From positions 806,001 through 870,000 of the forward strand of contig NZ_JAERPO010000001.1 of NCBI RefSeq assembly GCF_016734905.1: a DNA stretch of 64,000 nt, in the 5' to 3' direction. Below the pieces are notes generated by a model. It was not told the origin of the DNA. It did no database searches and saw nothing but the letters and a program-made list of their open reading frames with translations. Positions 50,702-60,160 of this stretch are shown piece by piece. Numbering within the stretch: position 1 is the stretch's first letter; each line of letters opens with the position of its first letter. A program made the position numbers and the translations under genes. Source of the stretch: Sphingopyxis jiangsuensis (GTDB taxonomy: Bacteria > Pseudomonadota > Alphaproteobacteria > Sphingomonadales > Sphingomonadaceae).

Positions 50702-51184
50702 TCAGCTCTCGGCAACGAAACGCGCGCCAGCGCGGTCCTTTACCGTCCTGGCGGGATCGAAGATCATCCCGTTCATCGCGATATAGACGCCGGGCGGCAA
50801 GGTCTGCACCGCCGCGAGCGCGAAGCCGACGTTGAATTCGGCGTCGCTCGCGCGCACCGACGCGGGCTGCATCGCTCCCGTCATCACGATGGTTTTGCCC
50901 GCGACCGACTGAAGCACCCGCCCCGTCACCGCCATCGTGTCGGTGCCGTGGGTGACAAGGACTTGCGTGGCATCGCTCGCCGCCACCGCCGCACGGATCG
51001 CCTCGCGGTCGGCGTCGTCGAGTTCGAGGCTGTCCTTGCGCATCAGCTGAGTGACGCGGTGCGGGACATGGACATTATTCTCGCGCAACAGGTCGGGCAG
51101 CGTCGTCGGACCGACCTGATATTCGGAAAGCGCGTCGAAATAGACCTTGTCGATCGTGCCGCCGGTGGTGAAGATTTCGATCAT
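50702..51184 (-). CDS. Short asparaginase-family protein (N-terminal domain only)
   Basis: A 160-residue protein holding only the first domain of L-asparaginases: the threonine nucleophile motif IFTTGGTIDK at the N-terminus and VLVTHGTDTMAVTG with the catalytic Thr-Asp. The second domain is missing, so activity may be altered or require oligomer formation. ATG 51184 begins the domain. Converges on the desaturase gene with 4 nt between stops. Confidence 0.85.
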   Translation of the reverse strand: MIEIFTTGGTIDKVYFDALSEYQVGPTTLPDLLRENNVHVPHRVTQLMRKDSLELDDADREAIRAAVAASDATQVLVTHGTDTMAVTGRVLQSVAGKTIVMTGAMQPASVRASDAEFNVGFALAAVQTLPPGVYIAMNGMIFDPARTVKDRAGARFVAES

Positions 51185-51196
51185 AAGTGCCCTCAG

Positions 51197-51290
51197 GTCA
51201 TTGCGAGGAGCGCAGCGACGAAGCAATCTCCAGACCTCGGCCTAGCGCACGGCCGATGGCGGGAGATTGCTTCGCTTCGCTCGCAATGAC
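51197..51290. repeat. REP-like inverted repeat (GTCATTGCGAG type)
   Basis: The arm GTCATTGCGAGGAGCG..GAAGCAATCTCC (51197-51231) is repeated inverted, with small differences, as GGGAGATTGCTTCGCTTCGC..AATGAC (51261-51290) around a 29-nt centre. It fills the gap between the asparaginase-like gene and lysS. This GTCATTGCGAG palindrome is a widespread dispersed element in bacteria. Confidence 0.85.
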
Positions 51291-51298
51291 GTTCCATG

Positions 51299-52900
51299 TC
51301 ATGCCAACGCCTCGGCGATCAGGCGCCGCGTGTTGTCGATCCCGAACAGTGCGATGAAGCTGCCCATGCGCGGACCAGCGCTCGACCCGAGCAAAGTCTC
51401 GTAAAGCGCCTTGAACCAGTCACGAAGATTTTCAAAGCCATAGGCTTCGTTCTTGCCGATCTCGTACACGATGTTCTGGATGTCGTCGGCCGATGCGTCG
51501 CTGCCCAGCGCGGCGAGTTTGTCGTCGAGTTCGCGCAGCGCCGCCGCCTCGCCGCCCGCGGGCTTGCGGCGCGCGAGCGTCGGCGCGACGAAGTCGCGGT
51601 TATACGCCATCGCATTGTCGATCAGCGCGTCGAGCTCGGGATAGGTCGCGGCATCAGCGCCGTCGACATATTGGCCGAGGTAGCGCCAGATCTGCTCCTT
51701 GGTCGCGTCGGCCCCCATCACCCCGACAAGGTTGAGGAGCAAGCCGAAGGTCACCGGAAGCACCGTTTCGGGCACCCCCTCGCCGCGCGCGACATGGACA
51801 TGATGCACCGGATTGCCGAGCTTCTTGTCGGGCGCCTGCGCCGGATATTGCCCGCGCATCTGAAAATACTCGTCGACGGCCTTCGGGATCACGCCGATGT
51901 GAAGCTGCTTCGCGGCCTTGGGCTCGCGATAGGCGTAAAAGGCAAGGCTTTCCTCGCTGCCATAGCTCAACCACTGCTCGATCGAGAGGCCATTGCCCTT
52001 CGACTTCGAGATCTTCTCGCCCTTTTCGTCGAGGAACATCTCGTAAATCAGCCCCTCAGGCTTGCGCCCGCCAAGCGCCTTGGCGATCTTGCCGGACTGG
52101 ACGCCGCTGTCGGTCAGATCCTTGCCGTACATTTCGTAATCGACGCCGAGCGCGACCCAGCGCATCGCCCAGTCGACCTTCCACTGCAGCTTGGCACCGC
52201 CGCCGAAGATGCAGTGGGTGATCGTCTCGCCCTCGTCCTCGAACGACACGAGCCCCGCATCGGCGTCGACGACGGTAGCGGGCACCTGCAGGACCACGCC
52301 CGACTTGGGGCTGACCGGCAGGATCGGCGAATAGGTCGCCGCGCGCTCGGCACGCAGCGTCGGCAGCATGATGTCGAGAATGTCCTGGTTGTGACGCAGC
52401 ACATTGGCGAGCGCGGCGTCGAACGCGCCCGACGCATAACGCTCGGTCGAACTTACAAATTCATACTCAAAGCCGAAGCGGTCGAGGAATTCGCGCAGCA
52501 TCGCATTATTGTGGTGCGCGAAGCTTTCATATTTGCCGAAGGGATCGGGGATCGCGGTGAGCGGCTTGCCCAGATATTCGCGCAGCATCTCCTGCTGCGG
52601 CACATTGTCGGGAACCTTGCGCAGCCCGTCCATATCGTCGCTGAACGCGACGAGGCGCGTCGGCGCGCCGCTGGTCAGCGTTTCATAGGCGCGGCGGACC
52701 ATCGTCGTGCGGAGCACTTCGTTGAAGGTGCCGATATGCGGCAGGCCCGAGGGGCCATAGCCGGTCTCGAACAGCATCGCCTCGCCCCCCGGCTTTCCGT
52801 CGGGATAGCGTTTGACCAGCTTGCGCGCCTCTTCGAACGGCCAGGCCTTGGACGATTGTGCGGCTTCGCGCAGTGATGGGTCGAGGTGCATATCGGTCAT
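51299..52900 (-). CDS. lysS: Lysyl-tRNA synthetase, class I
   Basis: A 533-residue class I LysRS, the archaeal-type enzyme found in alphaproteobacteria in place of class II LysRS. The HIGH box appears as GLPHIGTFNE near 49 and KMSKS as KISKSKGN. ATG 52900 begins the protein; the open frame upstream to 53095 is not conserved in character. Confidence 0.96.
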   Translation of the reverse strand: MTDMHLDPSLREAAQSSKAWPFEEARKLVKRYPDGKPGGEAMLFETGYGPSGLPHIGTFNEVLRTTMVRRAYETLTSGAPTRLVAFSDDMDGLRKVPDNVPQQEMLREYLGKPLTAIPDPFGKYESFAHHNNAMLREFLDRFGFEYEFVSSTERYASGAFDAALANVLRHNQDILDIMLPTLRAERAATYSPILPVSPKSGVVLQVPATVVDADAGLVSFEDEGETITHCIFGGGAKLQWKVDWAMRWVALGVDYEMYGKDLTDSGVQSGKIAKALGGRKPEGLIYEMFLDEKGEKISKSKGNGLSIEQWLSYGSEESLAFYAYREPKAAKQLHIGVIPKAVDEYFQMRGQYPAQAPDKKLGNPVHHVHVARGEGVPETVLPVTFGLLLNLVGVMGADATKEQIWRYLGQYVDGADAATYPELDALIDNAMAYNRDFVAPTLARRKPAGGEAAALRELDDKLAALGSDASADDIQNIVYEIGKNEAYGFENLRDWFKALYETLLGSSAGPRMGSFIALFGIDNTRRLIAEALA

Positions 52901-53269
52901 GGCGCGCCCATAGCCGCAAGCGAGGCCGATGGGAAGAAGCGCGGAAAACTGCGCAACTTCACACTGAATGCAAGTTTCTGGTGGGGACAGCGGACGCCTG
53001 AAGAGACAAAAGCGACCGACGCGCGGGCGCATTTTGTCTCCATTGTCGCCTTTGGCAGGAGCGAGTCGCGGCGCGCATGTCGCCATCTTCACCATGCCAA
53101 GGAAAAGTAGGAAAGCCTTCTTCGACGGCGAGCGAACCAGCCGGAAAATCGGCGGACCTGAGGACAGAGGCTGGTGAACCCCGGCGAAAAGCCGGGGTTC
53201 GCTTGCGTGGCGAATAGAATGACCGCGAAGAAATCATGGTTACCGGAAATTTACCATAAGCGGCCTAGC
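52901..53269. other. Non-coding gap between lysS and the PilZ gene
   Basis: Divergent 369-bp gap. It should hold promoters for lysS (leftward) and pilZ (rightward), but none is convincing. A rightward 27-codon frame from ATG 53094 (MPRKSRKAFFDGERTS) has no RBS. The 3' part contains the stem-loops listed separately. Confidence 0.6.
53132..53202 (+). other. Nested stem-loops, possible structured RNA or terminator
   Basis: A perfect 9-bp hairpin AACCCCGGC-GAAAA-GCCGGGGTT (53177-53199) lies downstream of a 6-bp pair CCAGCC (53137-53142) / GGCTGG (53169-53174). In addition GCGAACC (53132-53138) can pair with GGTTCGC (53196-53202), competing with the other stems. No U tract follows. It may be a small RNA end, leader switch or dispersed repeat. 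Confidence 0.45.
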
Positions 53270-53644
53270 ATGACGGCCATGACAAGCCTTCCCCTCCCCC
53301 GTCCGCGCCAGTACCGGCGCACGCCCGTCGAGATCGACGTCACCGTCAATGGTGTCCTCAACATGCTCGATGGCACGATTTCCGACCTCTCCGAAGGCGG
53401 CGCGCGCATCGACGGCGCCAGCATGCCGGTCCGCTCGCGCTGCGAAATCCATTATGGTGGGCAGGTGGTGTACGCCGTCGTCATGTGGGCCGAATTCGAC
53501 CGGATGGGCGTTCGCTTTCCCTATGAGCTCACGAGCGGGCCGCTTTACAATGCGCTCGAACGCGCGCGCGGCCCGGCAGCAGCGCCCGTCCAGGTCTTCC
53601 GCACCAGCCGCCCATCGGGTTTCGGACGGCGCGGGCTGCGCTGA
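53270..53644 (+). CDS. PilZ-domain protein
   Basis: A 124-residue single PilZ domain with the c-di-GMP motifs RxxxR (RQYRR near 14-18) and DLSEGGARIDG. Start ATG 53270 or 53279. The C-terminal 30 residues are basic and unstructured. Probable c-di-GMP receptor, target unknown. Confidence 0.88.
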   Translation: MTAMTSLPLPRPRQYRRTPVEIDVTVNGVLNMLDGTISDLSEGGARIDGASMPVRSRCEIHYGGQVVYAVVMWAEFDRMGVRFPYELTSGPLYNALERARGPAAAPVQVFRTSRPSGFGRRGLR

Positions 53645-53660
53645 TTTACGCATATCCAAT

Positions 53661-53732
53661 CGTCATACCCGCGAAAGCGGGAACCCAGTTGTAACGCTGG
53701 TTCGCAGGGTTCCCGCTTTCGCGGGAATGACG
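53661..53732. repeat. REP-like palindrome (GTCATTCCCGCGAAAGCGGG type)
   Basis: A 26-nt arm CGTCATACCCGCGAAAGCGG.. (53661-53686) is inverted at 53707-53732 with one mismatch around a 20-nt loop. Each arm also contains its own small hairpin CCCGCGAAAGCGGG. This is a common dispersed palindrome in Proteobacteria and may act as a terminator after pilZ. Confidence 0.9.
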
Positions 53733-53782
53733 ACAAGGTGGACGCCCTTGCCGCGTTCGCCTTTTGTGCCTAGCGTGACGCG

Positions 53783-56518
53783 GTGGCGCTCGATCCTCTC
53801 CCCCTACCCGCGATTCATGCCAGCCATGTCGGTATCTGGCTCGCCGATGGCGACGGGCGCGCGCAGCGCGTCGGGCGCGGCGAGGCGATGGCGGCGGTGG
53901 CGGGAACCCCGCATTTGCTGCTCGGCGCGACGCTGACGGGCGACCGGCTCGGCTATCCCGAATTGTCGGGACTCGACCTGCTCGAACTCTTCGCTTTCCT
54001 GTTTCCCGCGCGCTTCGCTGTGCCGACCCCGGCGGGCATCGCGCGTGCGCTCGGGCTCGAAGCACCGACGGACGAGGCCGCAATCGCGCCCTTTCTACGC
54101 GTCGCGACCGCTGCGATGGTTGATGCGGCAAATGATCCGGCTTGGCCCGAGCGCGAAGGCGCGTGGCACAGCCTGCAGGCGCTTGCACGCCAGCGATGGG
54201 CGTGGGCGCCCTTGCTCCAGCAGCATCTCCCGCGCGCCGAGCAATCCGACCGCTGGCTGTTCGCGCGCCTTCCCGAATGGGAGGAAGCATCGCCGCGCCC
54301 GCAGCCGCGACAGGTCGCGCTGGCGCCCGACGCGATTGCCGAGCGGCTCGACCGGCTGACCGGCGACGGCGCCGAGCGGCGGCCGGGCCAGCAGGATTAT
54401 GCGCGCGCCGCCGCCGCGATGTTCGAGCCGCGCGCGCGCAAGGATGCACCGCAAATGCTCGTTGCCGAGGCGGGTACGGGGATCGGCAAGACGCTCGGCT
54501 ATCTCGCGCCCGCGAAGCAATGGATCGACCAGTCGGGGGGCAGCGTCTGCATCTCGACCTTCACCAAGGCGTTGCAGCGGCAGCTCGCGCGCGAGACCGA
54601 GCGGCTCTACCCCGACGCCGCAACCCACCGCGAAAAGGTCGTGGTGCGCAAGGGGCGGGAAAATTACCTTTGCCTCCTGAACCTCGAGGACGCGTTGCAG
54701 GGCGGTTTTTCGGGGCGTGCCGCGATTCTTGCGCAGCTTGTGGCGCGCTGGGCCTCCTACACGCGCGACGGCGACATGGTTGGCGGCGACCTGCCGGGCT
54801 GGCTTCCTGCGCTGTTCCGGCGCAACGGCACGACCGCGCTCACCGACCGGCGCGGCGAGTGCATCTATGCGGGATGCCCGCACTTCCGCAAATGCTTCAT
54901 CGAGCGCTCGGCGCGCGCGGCGCAGCAGGCGGATTTCGTGATCGCCAATCATGCGCTGACGATGGTGCAGGCGGCGCGCCCGCGCGATGGCGGCGCGCCC
55001 GCGACGCGGCTGATCTTCGACGAAGGGCATCATCTGTGGGACGCCGCCGACAGCATGTTCGCCGCAGCGCTGACGGGACAGGAGGCGGTCGAGATCCGGC
55101 GGTGGGTGCTGGGGCCAGAGGGCAAATCGCGCGGGCGGCGGCGCGGGCTCGCGGCGCGGCTCGCCGACGTGGCGAGCTATGACGAGGCGGGGAACAAGGC
55201 GATCGACGCGGCGATTGCGGCGGCGGGCGAGTTTCCGGGCGAAGGCTGGCTCGCGCGGCTCAACGAAAATGCGCCGTGGGGGGCAATCGAGCGGCTGCTC
55301 GCGGCGGCACGCGCCATGGTCTATGCGCGCGCGGTCGATCCGCGCGGCGCCGACAGCGGCTATGGCCTCGAAACCGAGCTCGCCGATCCCGAGCCGGCGC
55401 TGGTCGAGGCCGCCGGCGGCGCAAGCGACTCTATCGAGGCGCTGCTGCGCCCGTTAATGGCGCTCGGCAAGCGGCTCGACGCGCTCGTCGAAGACCCGCC
55501 CGACTGGCTCGACGGCCAGACACGCGCGCGCGTCGATGGCGCACGCGCGAGCCTCGGCACGCGGATCGATACGCTCGGCGGCTGGCTGTCGCTGCTCGGC
55601 CGCGTCGGCGGGCCCGCCGATCCCGCCTTCGTCGACTGGCTTGCGGTCGACCGCTTTGACGGGCGCGAATATGACGCGGGGCTGCACCGTCACTGGCTCG
55701 ACCCCGCCTACCCGGTTGCCGAGGCCGTCTATCGCCCCGCGCACGGCGTGCTCGTGACGTCAGCGACACTGCGGAGCGGCGCGCGCGACGATGACGGCTG
55801 GACCGAAGCCGATATTCGCACCGGCGCGCGCCACCTCGACGGCGCGGCGCGCCATTTCGCTGTGGCGAGCCCCTTTGACTATGCGCGGCAGGCCGAGGTG
55901 CTGATCGTCACCGATATCGCGCGCGGCGACCTGCCCACGCTCGCGGGCGCATATAGCCGGCTGATCGAGGCGTCGGGGGGCGGCGCGCTCGGTCTGTTCA
56001 GCGCGATAAGGCGGCTGCGTTTCGTCCATGCGCGGATCGCCGACCGGCTTGCGCGCGCGGGACTGCCGCTCTTTGCCCAGCATGTCGATCCACTCGACAC
56101 CGGCACGCTCGTCGATATTTTCCGCGCCGACCCGCATGCGTCGCTGCTCGGCACCGATGCGCTGCGCGACGGAGTCGACGTGCCGGGCGATTCGCTGCGG
56201 CTCGTGGTGATGGAGGGCGTGCCATGGCCGCGCCCGACGATCCTCCACGCGGCACGCCGCGCTGCGCAGGGAGGAAGCGCCTATGACGACAGCGTCATAC
56301 GCGCACGGCTGGGCCAGGCGTTCGGGCGGCTGATCCGCCGCGCCGACGATTTCGGGCAGTTCGTGATGTTGTCGGCCAGCGTGCCGTCGCGGCTGCTGTC
56401 GGCCTTCCCCCCCGGCACACCGATCCGGCGTCTGCCGCTCGACGAAGCGGTGAACCATGTTGCCGCCGCCAATGTCGAGCGCCGAAAAAGCGCATATCCT
56501 GCCTTTTCACCGTCATGA
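53783..56518 (+). CDS. Rad3/XPD-DinG-like ATP-dependent DNA helicase
   Basis: A 911-residue superfamily 2 helicase. The first 190 residues are specific to alphaproteobacterial members. Walker A is AEAGTGIGKTLGY near 229-241, the Walker B box is FDEGHHLWD (DEGH in place of DEAH). Iron-sulfur cysteines appear at NYLCLL and CIYAGCPHFRKC. The C-terminal half has helicase motifs VTSATL, GTDALRDGVDVPG and QAFGRLIRR. GTG 53783 is the start. Likely 5'-3' helicase in DNA repair. Confidence 0.93.
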   Translation: MALDPLPLPAIHASHVGIWLADGDGRAQRVGRGEAMAAVAGTPHLLLGATLTGDRLGYPELSGLDLLELFAFLFPARFAVPTPAGIARALGLEAPTDEAAIAPFLRVATAAMVDAANDPAWPEREGAWHSLQALARQRWAWAPLLQQHLPRAEQSDRWLFARLPEWEEASPRPQPRQVALAPDAIAERLDRLTGDGAERRPGQQDYARAAAAMFEPRARKDAPQMLVAEAGTGIGKTLGYLAPAKQWIDQSGGSVCISTFTKALQRQLARETERLYPDAATHREKVVVRKGRENYLCLLNLEDALQGGFSGRAAILAQLVARWASYTRDGDMVGGDLPGWLPALFRRNGTTALTDRRGECIYAGCPHFRKCFIERSARAAQQADFVIANHALTMVQAARPRDGGAPATRLIFDEGHHLWDAADSMFAAALTGQEAVEIRRWVLGPEGKSRGRRRGLAARLADVASYDEAGNKAIDAAIAAAGEFPGEGWLARLNENAPWGAIERLLAAARAMVYARAVDPRGADSGYGLETELADPEPALVEAAGGASDSIEALLRPLMALGKRLDALVEDPPDWLDGQTRARVDGARASLGTRIDTLGGWLSLLGRVGGPADPAFVDWLAVDRFDGREYDAGLHRHWLDPAYPVAEAVYRPAHGVLVTSATLRSGARDDDGWTEADIRTGARHLDGAARHFAVASPFDYARQAEVLIVTDIARGDLPTLAGAYSRLIEASGGGALGLFSAIRRLRFVHARIADRLARAGLPLFAQHVDPLDTGTLVDIFRADPHASLLGTDALRDGVDVPGDSLRLVVMEGVPWPRPTILHAARRAAQGGSAYDDSVIRARLGQAFGRLIRRADDFGQFVMLSASVPSRLLSAFPPGTPIRRLPLDEAVNHVAAANVERRKSAYPAFSPS

Positions 56519-56576
56519 CTTTGCGGCACAAGGCGGCGCAATCGGGGGAAGAGCGCGGGATGCGCGGGGAGAGATT

Positions 56577-57122
56577 TTGAAGAGCTTGACGATCCTGCGC
56601 CACGCGAAATCGGGTTGGGACGCCCCGGTCGAGCGCGATTTCGACCGCCCCATCAACCCAAGAGGCCGCCGCGGCGCGGAACTGATCGGCCAATATCTGA
56701 AGAAGCAGGCGCTGTCCGTCGACCGCATCGTCGCCTCGCCTGCCGTGCGCGTGACCGAAACGCTCGACATTTTCCAGCCAGCCGCCGACCTCGACGCGCT
56801 GGAGCCGCATTGGGACCGGCGCATCTATCTCGCTTCGGCCGCAACATTGATCGAGGTGCTGCGCGACACGGGGCGCGATGCCGAGCATCTGCTGATCGCG
56901 GGACATAATCCGGGGCTGGAGGATCTGGCGTTGATGCTCGTTCCCGAATCGGCAAACGATCCGTTGCGCGCGGAAATCGAGGCGAAGTTGCCGACCTCCG
57001 CGCTCGTGCGGATGGAAATCGACATCGACGACTGGCACCGGCTCGACATCGGAATGGCGCGGATCGTGGCTTTCGTCCGCCCGCGCGACCTCGACCCCGC
57101 GCTCGCGCCGTCGATGGACTGA
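56577..57122 (+). CDS. SixA-type histidine phosphatase
   Basis: A 181-residue histidine phosphatase. The RHG-like motif TILRHAKSGWD is at the N-terminus, with SPAVRVTETL and the second histidine in IAGHNPGLED. TTG 56577 is favoured because GGGGAGA lies 5-6 nt upstream; the frame is open back into the helicase gene. It converges on the MerR gene with 3 nt between stops. Confidence 0.88.
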   Translation: MKSLTILRHAKSGWDAPVERDFDRPINPRGRRGAELIGQYLKKQALSVDRIVASPAVRVTETLDIFQPAADLDALEPHWDRRIYLASAATLIEVLRDTGRDAEHLLIAGHNPGLEDLALMLVPESANDPLRAEIEAKLPTSALVRMEIDIDDWHRLDIGMARIVAFVRPRDLDPALAPSMD

Positions 57123-57125
57123 GCT

Positions 57126-57512
57126 TCAACCGAGCGCGGCGGCGAGCCGTCTGCGCAGCGAAATCAGCGCTTCGACCGGAATGCCGCCCGCGGCCGTCAT
57201 ATCGGGCGCGCGCTCTGCCGATACCTTGGGCGCATCAGCCTGCGGACGCGTCGTCTTCCCGCCCGCAAGAACCTTGCGCGCGCCTTCGACGGTGAAGCCC
57301 TGCACATACAGCAGATGATGGATATGCTCGGCGAGCGCGACATCCTCGGCGCGGTAATAGCGGCGGCGGCCCGAGCGTTGGAGCGGCCGGAGCTGCGGAA
57401 AGCGCGTTTCCCAATAGCGCAGGACATGCGTCGGGACACCGATGCGATCGGCAAGCTCGCCGATCGCGAGCATCGCACCGTCCGCCTTTGCGCCCTCGTC
57501 AGATCCGGCCAT
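57126..57512 (-). CDS. MerR-family transcriptional regulator
   Basis: A 128-residue protein with the MerR helix-turn-helix at AIGELADRIGVPTHVLRYWETRFPQL and wing RSGRRRYYRAEDV; no effector cysteines. MerR genes after ihfA are a standard alphaproteobacterial arrangement. 14 nt downstream of ihfA. Confidence 0.92.
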   Translation of the reverse strand: MAGSDEGAKADGAMLAIGELADRIGVPTHVLRYWETRFPQLRPLQRSGRRRYYRAEDVALAEHIHHLLYVQGFTVEGARKVLAGGKTTRPQADAPKVSAERAPDMTAAGGIPVEALISLRRRLAAALG

Positions 57513-57526
57513 TGCGAAACGGTCGA

Positions 57527-57820
57527 TTATTTACCGGCCACGCGCGCGCGCATCGTCTGGCTGGCGCGAAACGTCATGACGCGGCGCGGGAGGATCGGAA
57601 CCTCGACCCCCGTCTTGGGGTTGCGGCCGATACGCTGCGCCTTGTCGCGCAGCACAAAGGTGCCGAAGCCCGATATCTTCACATTCTGACCCTCGGCAAG
57701 CGCATCCGACATATGGGCAAGAATCGACTCGACAATCTGAGCCGATTCATTGCGCGACAATCCGATTTGCTGGTTGATCCGCGCGGCGATGTCGGCGCGC
57801 GTAAGCGTTCCTGCGGTCAT
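57527..57820 (-). CDS. ihfA: Integration host factor alpha subunit
   Basis: A 97-residue HU/IHF fold DNA-bending protein: [18 protein letters not shown] at the N-terminus, the DNA-binding arm [21 protein letters not shown] and [10 protein letters not shown]. With IhfB it bends DNA for recombination and transcription. Confidence 0.95.
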   Translation of the reverse strand: MTAGTLTRADIAARINQQIGLSRNESAQIVESILAHMSDALAEGQNVKISGFGTFVLRDKAQRIGRNPKTGVEVPILPRRVMTFRASQTMRARVAGK

Positions 57821-57964
57821 GGTGTTCCCTTCCCCCTCATGAAGCGAATTTCACAGGTCTCGGACGGCCCCCACCATCACGAGTCCTGCCATTCTTGTAA
57901 CAAAAGAGAATTAATCCGCCAAACTGAAAAGGATGGGGCGAGAAGTTGACGCGACGAAGGCGCG

Positions 57965-58930
57965 TCAGACGCGCAGGACCGCTGCGCCCCAGGTGAAGCC
58001 GCCGCCCATCGCTTCGAGCACGACCAGATCGCCGCGCTTGATCCGCCCGTCGCGCACGGCGAGGTCGAGCGCCAGCGGAACCGACGCGGCGGACGTGTTG
58101 GCATGCTGATCGACCGTCAGGACGACGCGCTCGGCCGGAAGCCCCAGCTTTTTCGCGGTTGCGTCGATGATGCGGCGGTTCGCCTGATGCGGAACCACCC
58201 AGTCGACATCGGCTGCCGAAAGCCCCGTGTCGGCGAGCACCTCGCCCAAGACCGAGGCGAGATTGGTCACAGCGTGGCGGAAAACTTCGCGCCCCTGCAT
58301 GCGGACATGGCCGACAGTCCCCGTCGTCGACGGCCCGCCATCGACATAGAGCATGTCGCAATATTGCCCCTCGGCGTGGAGGCGGGTCGCAAGGATTCCG
58401 CGATCATCGTCGACATCCTCGGCGGACAGCACGACCGCACCGGCTCCGTCGCCAAAGAGCACGCAGGTCGCGCGGTCTTCCCAGTCGAGAATCCGGCTGA
58501 AGGTTTCCGAACCGATGACGAGCGCATGTTTCGCAGCGCCCGTTCGGAGCATCGAGTCGGCGACCGAAACGGCGTAGAGAAAGCCCGAACAGACCGCGGC
58601 AACGTCGAACGCGATACAGTCGGGCGCGCCAAGCATCGCCTGCACCTTGGTCGCGGTTGCAGGGAAGGTGTTGTCGGGTGTCGCGGTCGCGACAATGATC
58701 AGGCCAATGTCGGCAGCTTCGAGGCCCGCCGCCTCAAGTGCCTGCCGCGCTGCAGCGGCGCCGAGCGTACCGGTCGTCTCGTCGGGTTCGGCAATGTGGC
58801 GAAAACGGATGCCCGTGCGCTCGACGATCCACTCATCGCTCGTATCGACGCGCTGCGCGAGTTCTTCGTTCGAAACGCGCGTACGCGGCAGCGCAGCGCC
58901 GGTACCGGCCAGAACAGAGCGTAAAGTCAT
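57965..58930 (-). CDS. fabH: 3-oxoacyl-ACP synthase III
   Basis: A 321-residue enzyme that starts fatty acid synthesis by condensing acetyl-CoA with malonyl-ACP. The catalytic triad is Cys in [11 protein letters not shown], His in VPHQANRRI and Asn in [12 protein letters not shown] 58930 overlaps plsX by 4 nt. It ends 145 nt before ihfA. Confidence 0.95.
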   Translation of the reverse strand: MTLRSVLAGTGAALPRTRVSNEELAQRVDTSDEWIVERTGIRFRHIAEPDETTGTLGAAAARQALEAAGLEAADIGLIIVATATPDNTFPATATKVQAMLGAPDCIAFDVAAVCSGFLYAVSVADSMLRTGAAKHALVIGSETFSRILDWEDRATCVLFGDGAGAVVLSAEDVDDDRGILATRLHAEGQYCDMLYVDGGPSTTGTVGHVRMQGREVFRHAVTNLASVLGEVLADTGLSAADVDWVVPHQANRRIIDATAKKLGLPAERVVLTVDQHANTSAASVPLALDLAVRDGRIKRGDLVVLEAMGGGFTWGAAVLRV

Positions 58931-59958
58931 GCGGCCTGGCCGCGGAAATTGGCAAGATCTTCGGTCACCTGACGCGTTATATCCTTTTCGACCAGCTCGG
59001 CGCAAAGGTGAACCGCATTGGCGACCCCTTTCGCATCGGCGCTGCCGTGACTTTTGAGCACGACGCCGTTGAGCCCGAGGAACACGGCGCCATTGTGGTT
59101 GTTGGGGTCGAGATGGTGGCGAAGCAGCTCGGTCGCAGGCCGCGAGATCAGGAAACCGATCTTCGAACGTGTCGAGCTGGTGAAGGCACGGCGCAAAAGG
59201 TCGGTGACGAAACGCGCGGTCCCCTCGATCGTCTTGAGCGCGATATTGCCAGAAAAACCGTCATGGACGACAACGTCGACCTCGCCGCGCGACAGCTTGT
59301 CGCCTTCGATGAAGCCGGTGAACTGCATCGGCAATCCGGTCGCGCTGCGCAGCAGCGCCGCCGCCTCGCGAATCTCGCCGGTGCCCTTCAGTTCCTCCGT
59401 CCCGATATTGAGCAGCGCGACGCGTGGCTTGTCGAGGCCCATCGCCGTACGCGCATAGGCCGCGCCCATGACGGCGAACTGGACAAGGTTGTTCGCGTCG
59501 CAATCGGTATTGGCACCAAGGTCGAGCATCACGACGTCATTGTCGCCGAGCGACGGCAGCAGCGCCGCCAGCGCCGGCCGGTCGATCCCCGGCATCGTGC
59601 GCAGCGCAAGCTTCGCCATCGCCATCAGCGCACCGGTGTTGCCCGCCGACACGGCGCCGCCGGCATCGCCGCGCTTCACCGCGTCGATCGCGAGCCCCAT
59701 CGAGGTGCTTTTCGCCTTGCGCAACGCCTGGCTCGGCTTGTCCTCGCCTGACACCACGCCGTCGGTGTGGATGATGTCCGACGCCGCGCGCAGGTTCGGG
59801 TGATTGTCGAGCGCGGCCTTGATCCGCGTCTCGTCGCCGACGAGCAGAAAACGGAGGCGGTCGTGCTTGTGACGCGCCATCGCGGCGCCCGCGCACATTA
59901 CGCGAACGCCGACGTCACCGCCCATCGCATCGATTGCGATTCGCGGTGTCAGGCTCAT
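58927..59958 (-). CDS. plsX: Phosphate acyltransferase PlsX
   Basis: A 343-residue enzyme making acyl-phosphate from acyl-ACP for phospholipid synthesis. It has [11 protein letters not shown] at the start, [32 protein letters not shown] and [12 protein letters not shown]. It lies 22 nt after rpmF and overlaps fabH by 4 nt. Confidence 0.96.
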   Translation of the reverse strand: MSLTPRIAIDAMGGDVGVRVMCAGAAMARHKHDRLRFLLVGDETRIKAALDNHPNLRAASDIIHTDGVVSGEDKPSQALRKAKSTSMGLAIDAVKRGDAGGAVSAGNTGALMAMAKLALRTMPGIDRPALAALLPSLGDNDVVMLDLGANTDCDANNLVQFAVMGAAYARTAMGLDKPRVALLNIGTEELKGTGEIREAAALLRSATGLPMQFTGFIEGDKLSRGEVDVVVHDGFSGNIALKTIEGTARFVTDLLRRAFTSSTRSKIGFLISRPATELLRHHLDPNNHNGAVFLGLNGVVLKSHGSADAKGVANAVHLCAELVEKDITRQVTEDLANFRGQAA

Positions 59959-59980
59959 CTGCGCGCCCTCCGGCTAATGA

Positions 59981-60160
59981 TCAGGCGCCGGCCGAAACCA
60001 CTTCGCGGCCATTGTAATGGCCGCAGGCGTTGCAAAGATTGTGCGGACGCTTCAACTCGCCGCAGTTCGGGCATTCCTGAAAGGCTTCGACCTTCAGGCT
60101 GTCGTGGCTGCGACGCATGCCGCGCTTCGAGGGCGAGGTTTTTCGCTTGGGGACGGCCAT
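59981..60160 (-). CDS. rpmF: 50S ribosomal protein L32
   Basis: A 59-residue protein starting [20 protein letters not shown], with zinc-type cysteines CPNCG and CNACG. The order rpmF-plsX-fabH-ihfA is the classical one. Confidence 0.97.
   Translation of the reverse strand: MAVPKRKTSPSKRGMRRSHDSLKVEAFQECPNCGELKRPHNLCNACGHYNGREVVSAGA

Noticed and set aside
53094-53177. 27-codon rightward ORF in the lysS-pilZ gap
   Set aside because: No ribosome-binding site and no recognisable sequence; the same bases form the stems described.
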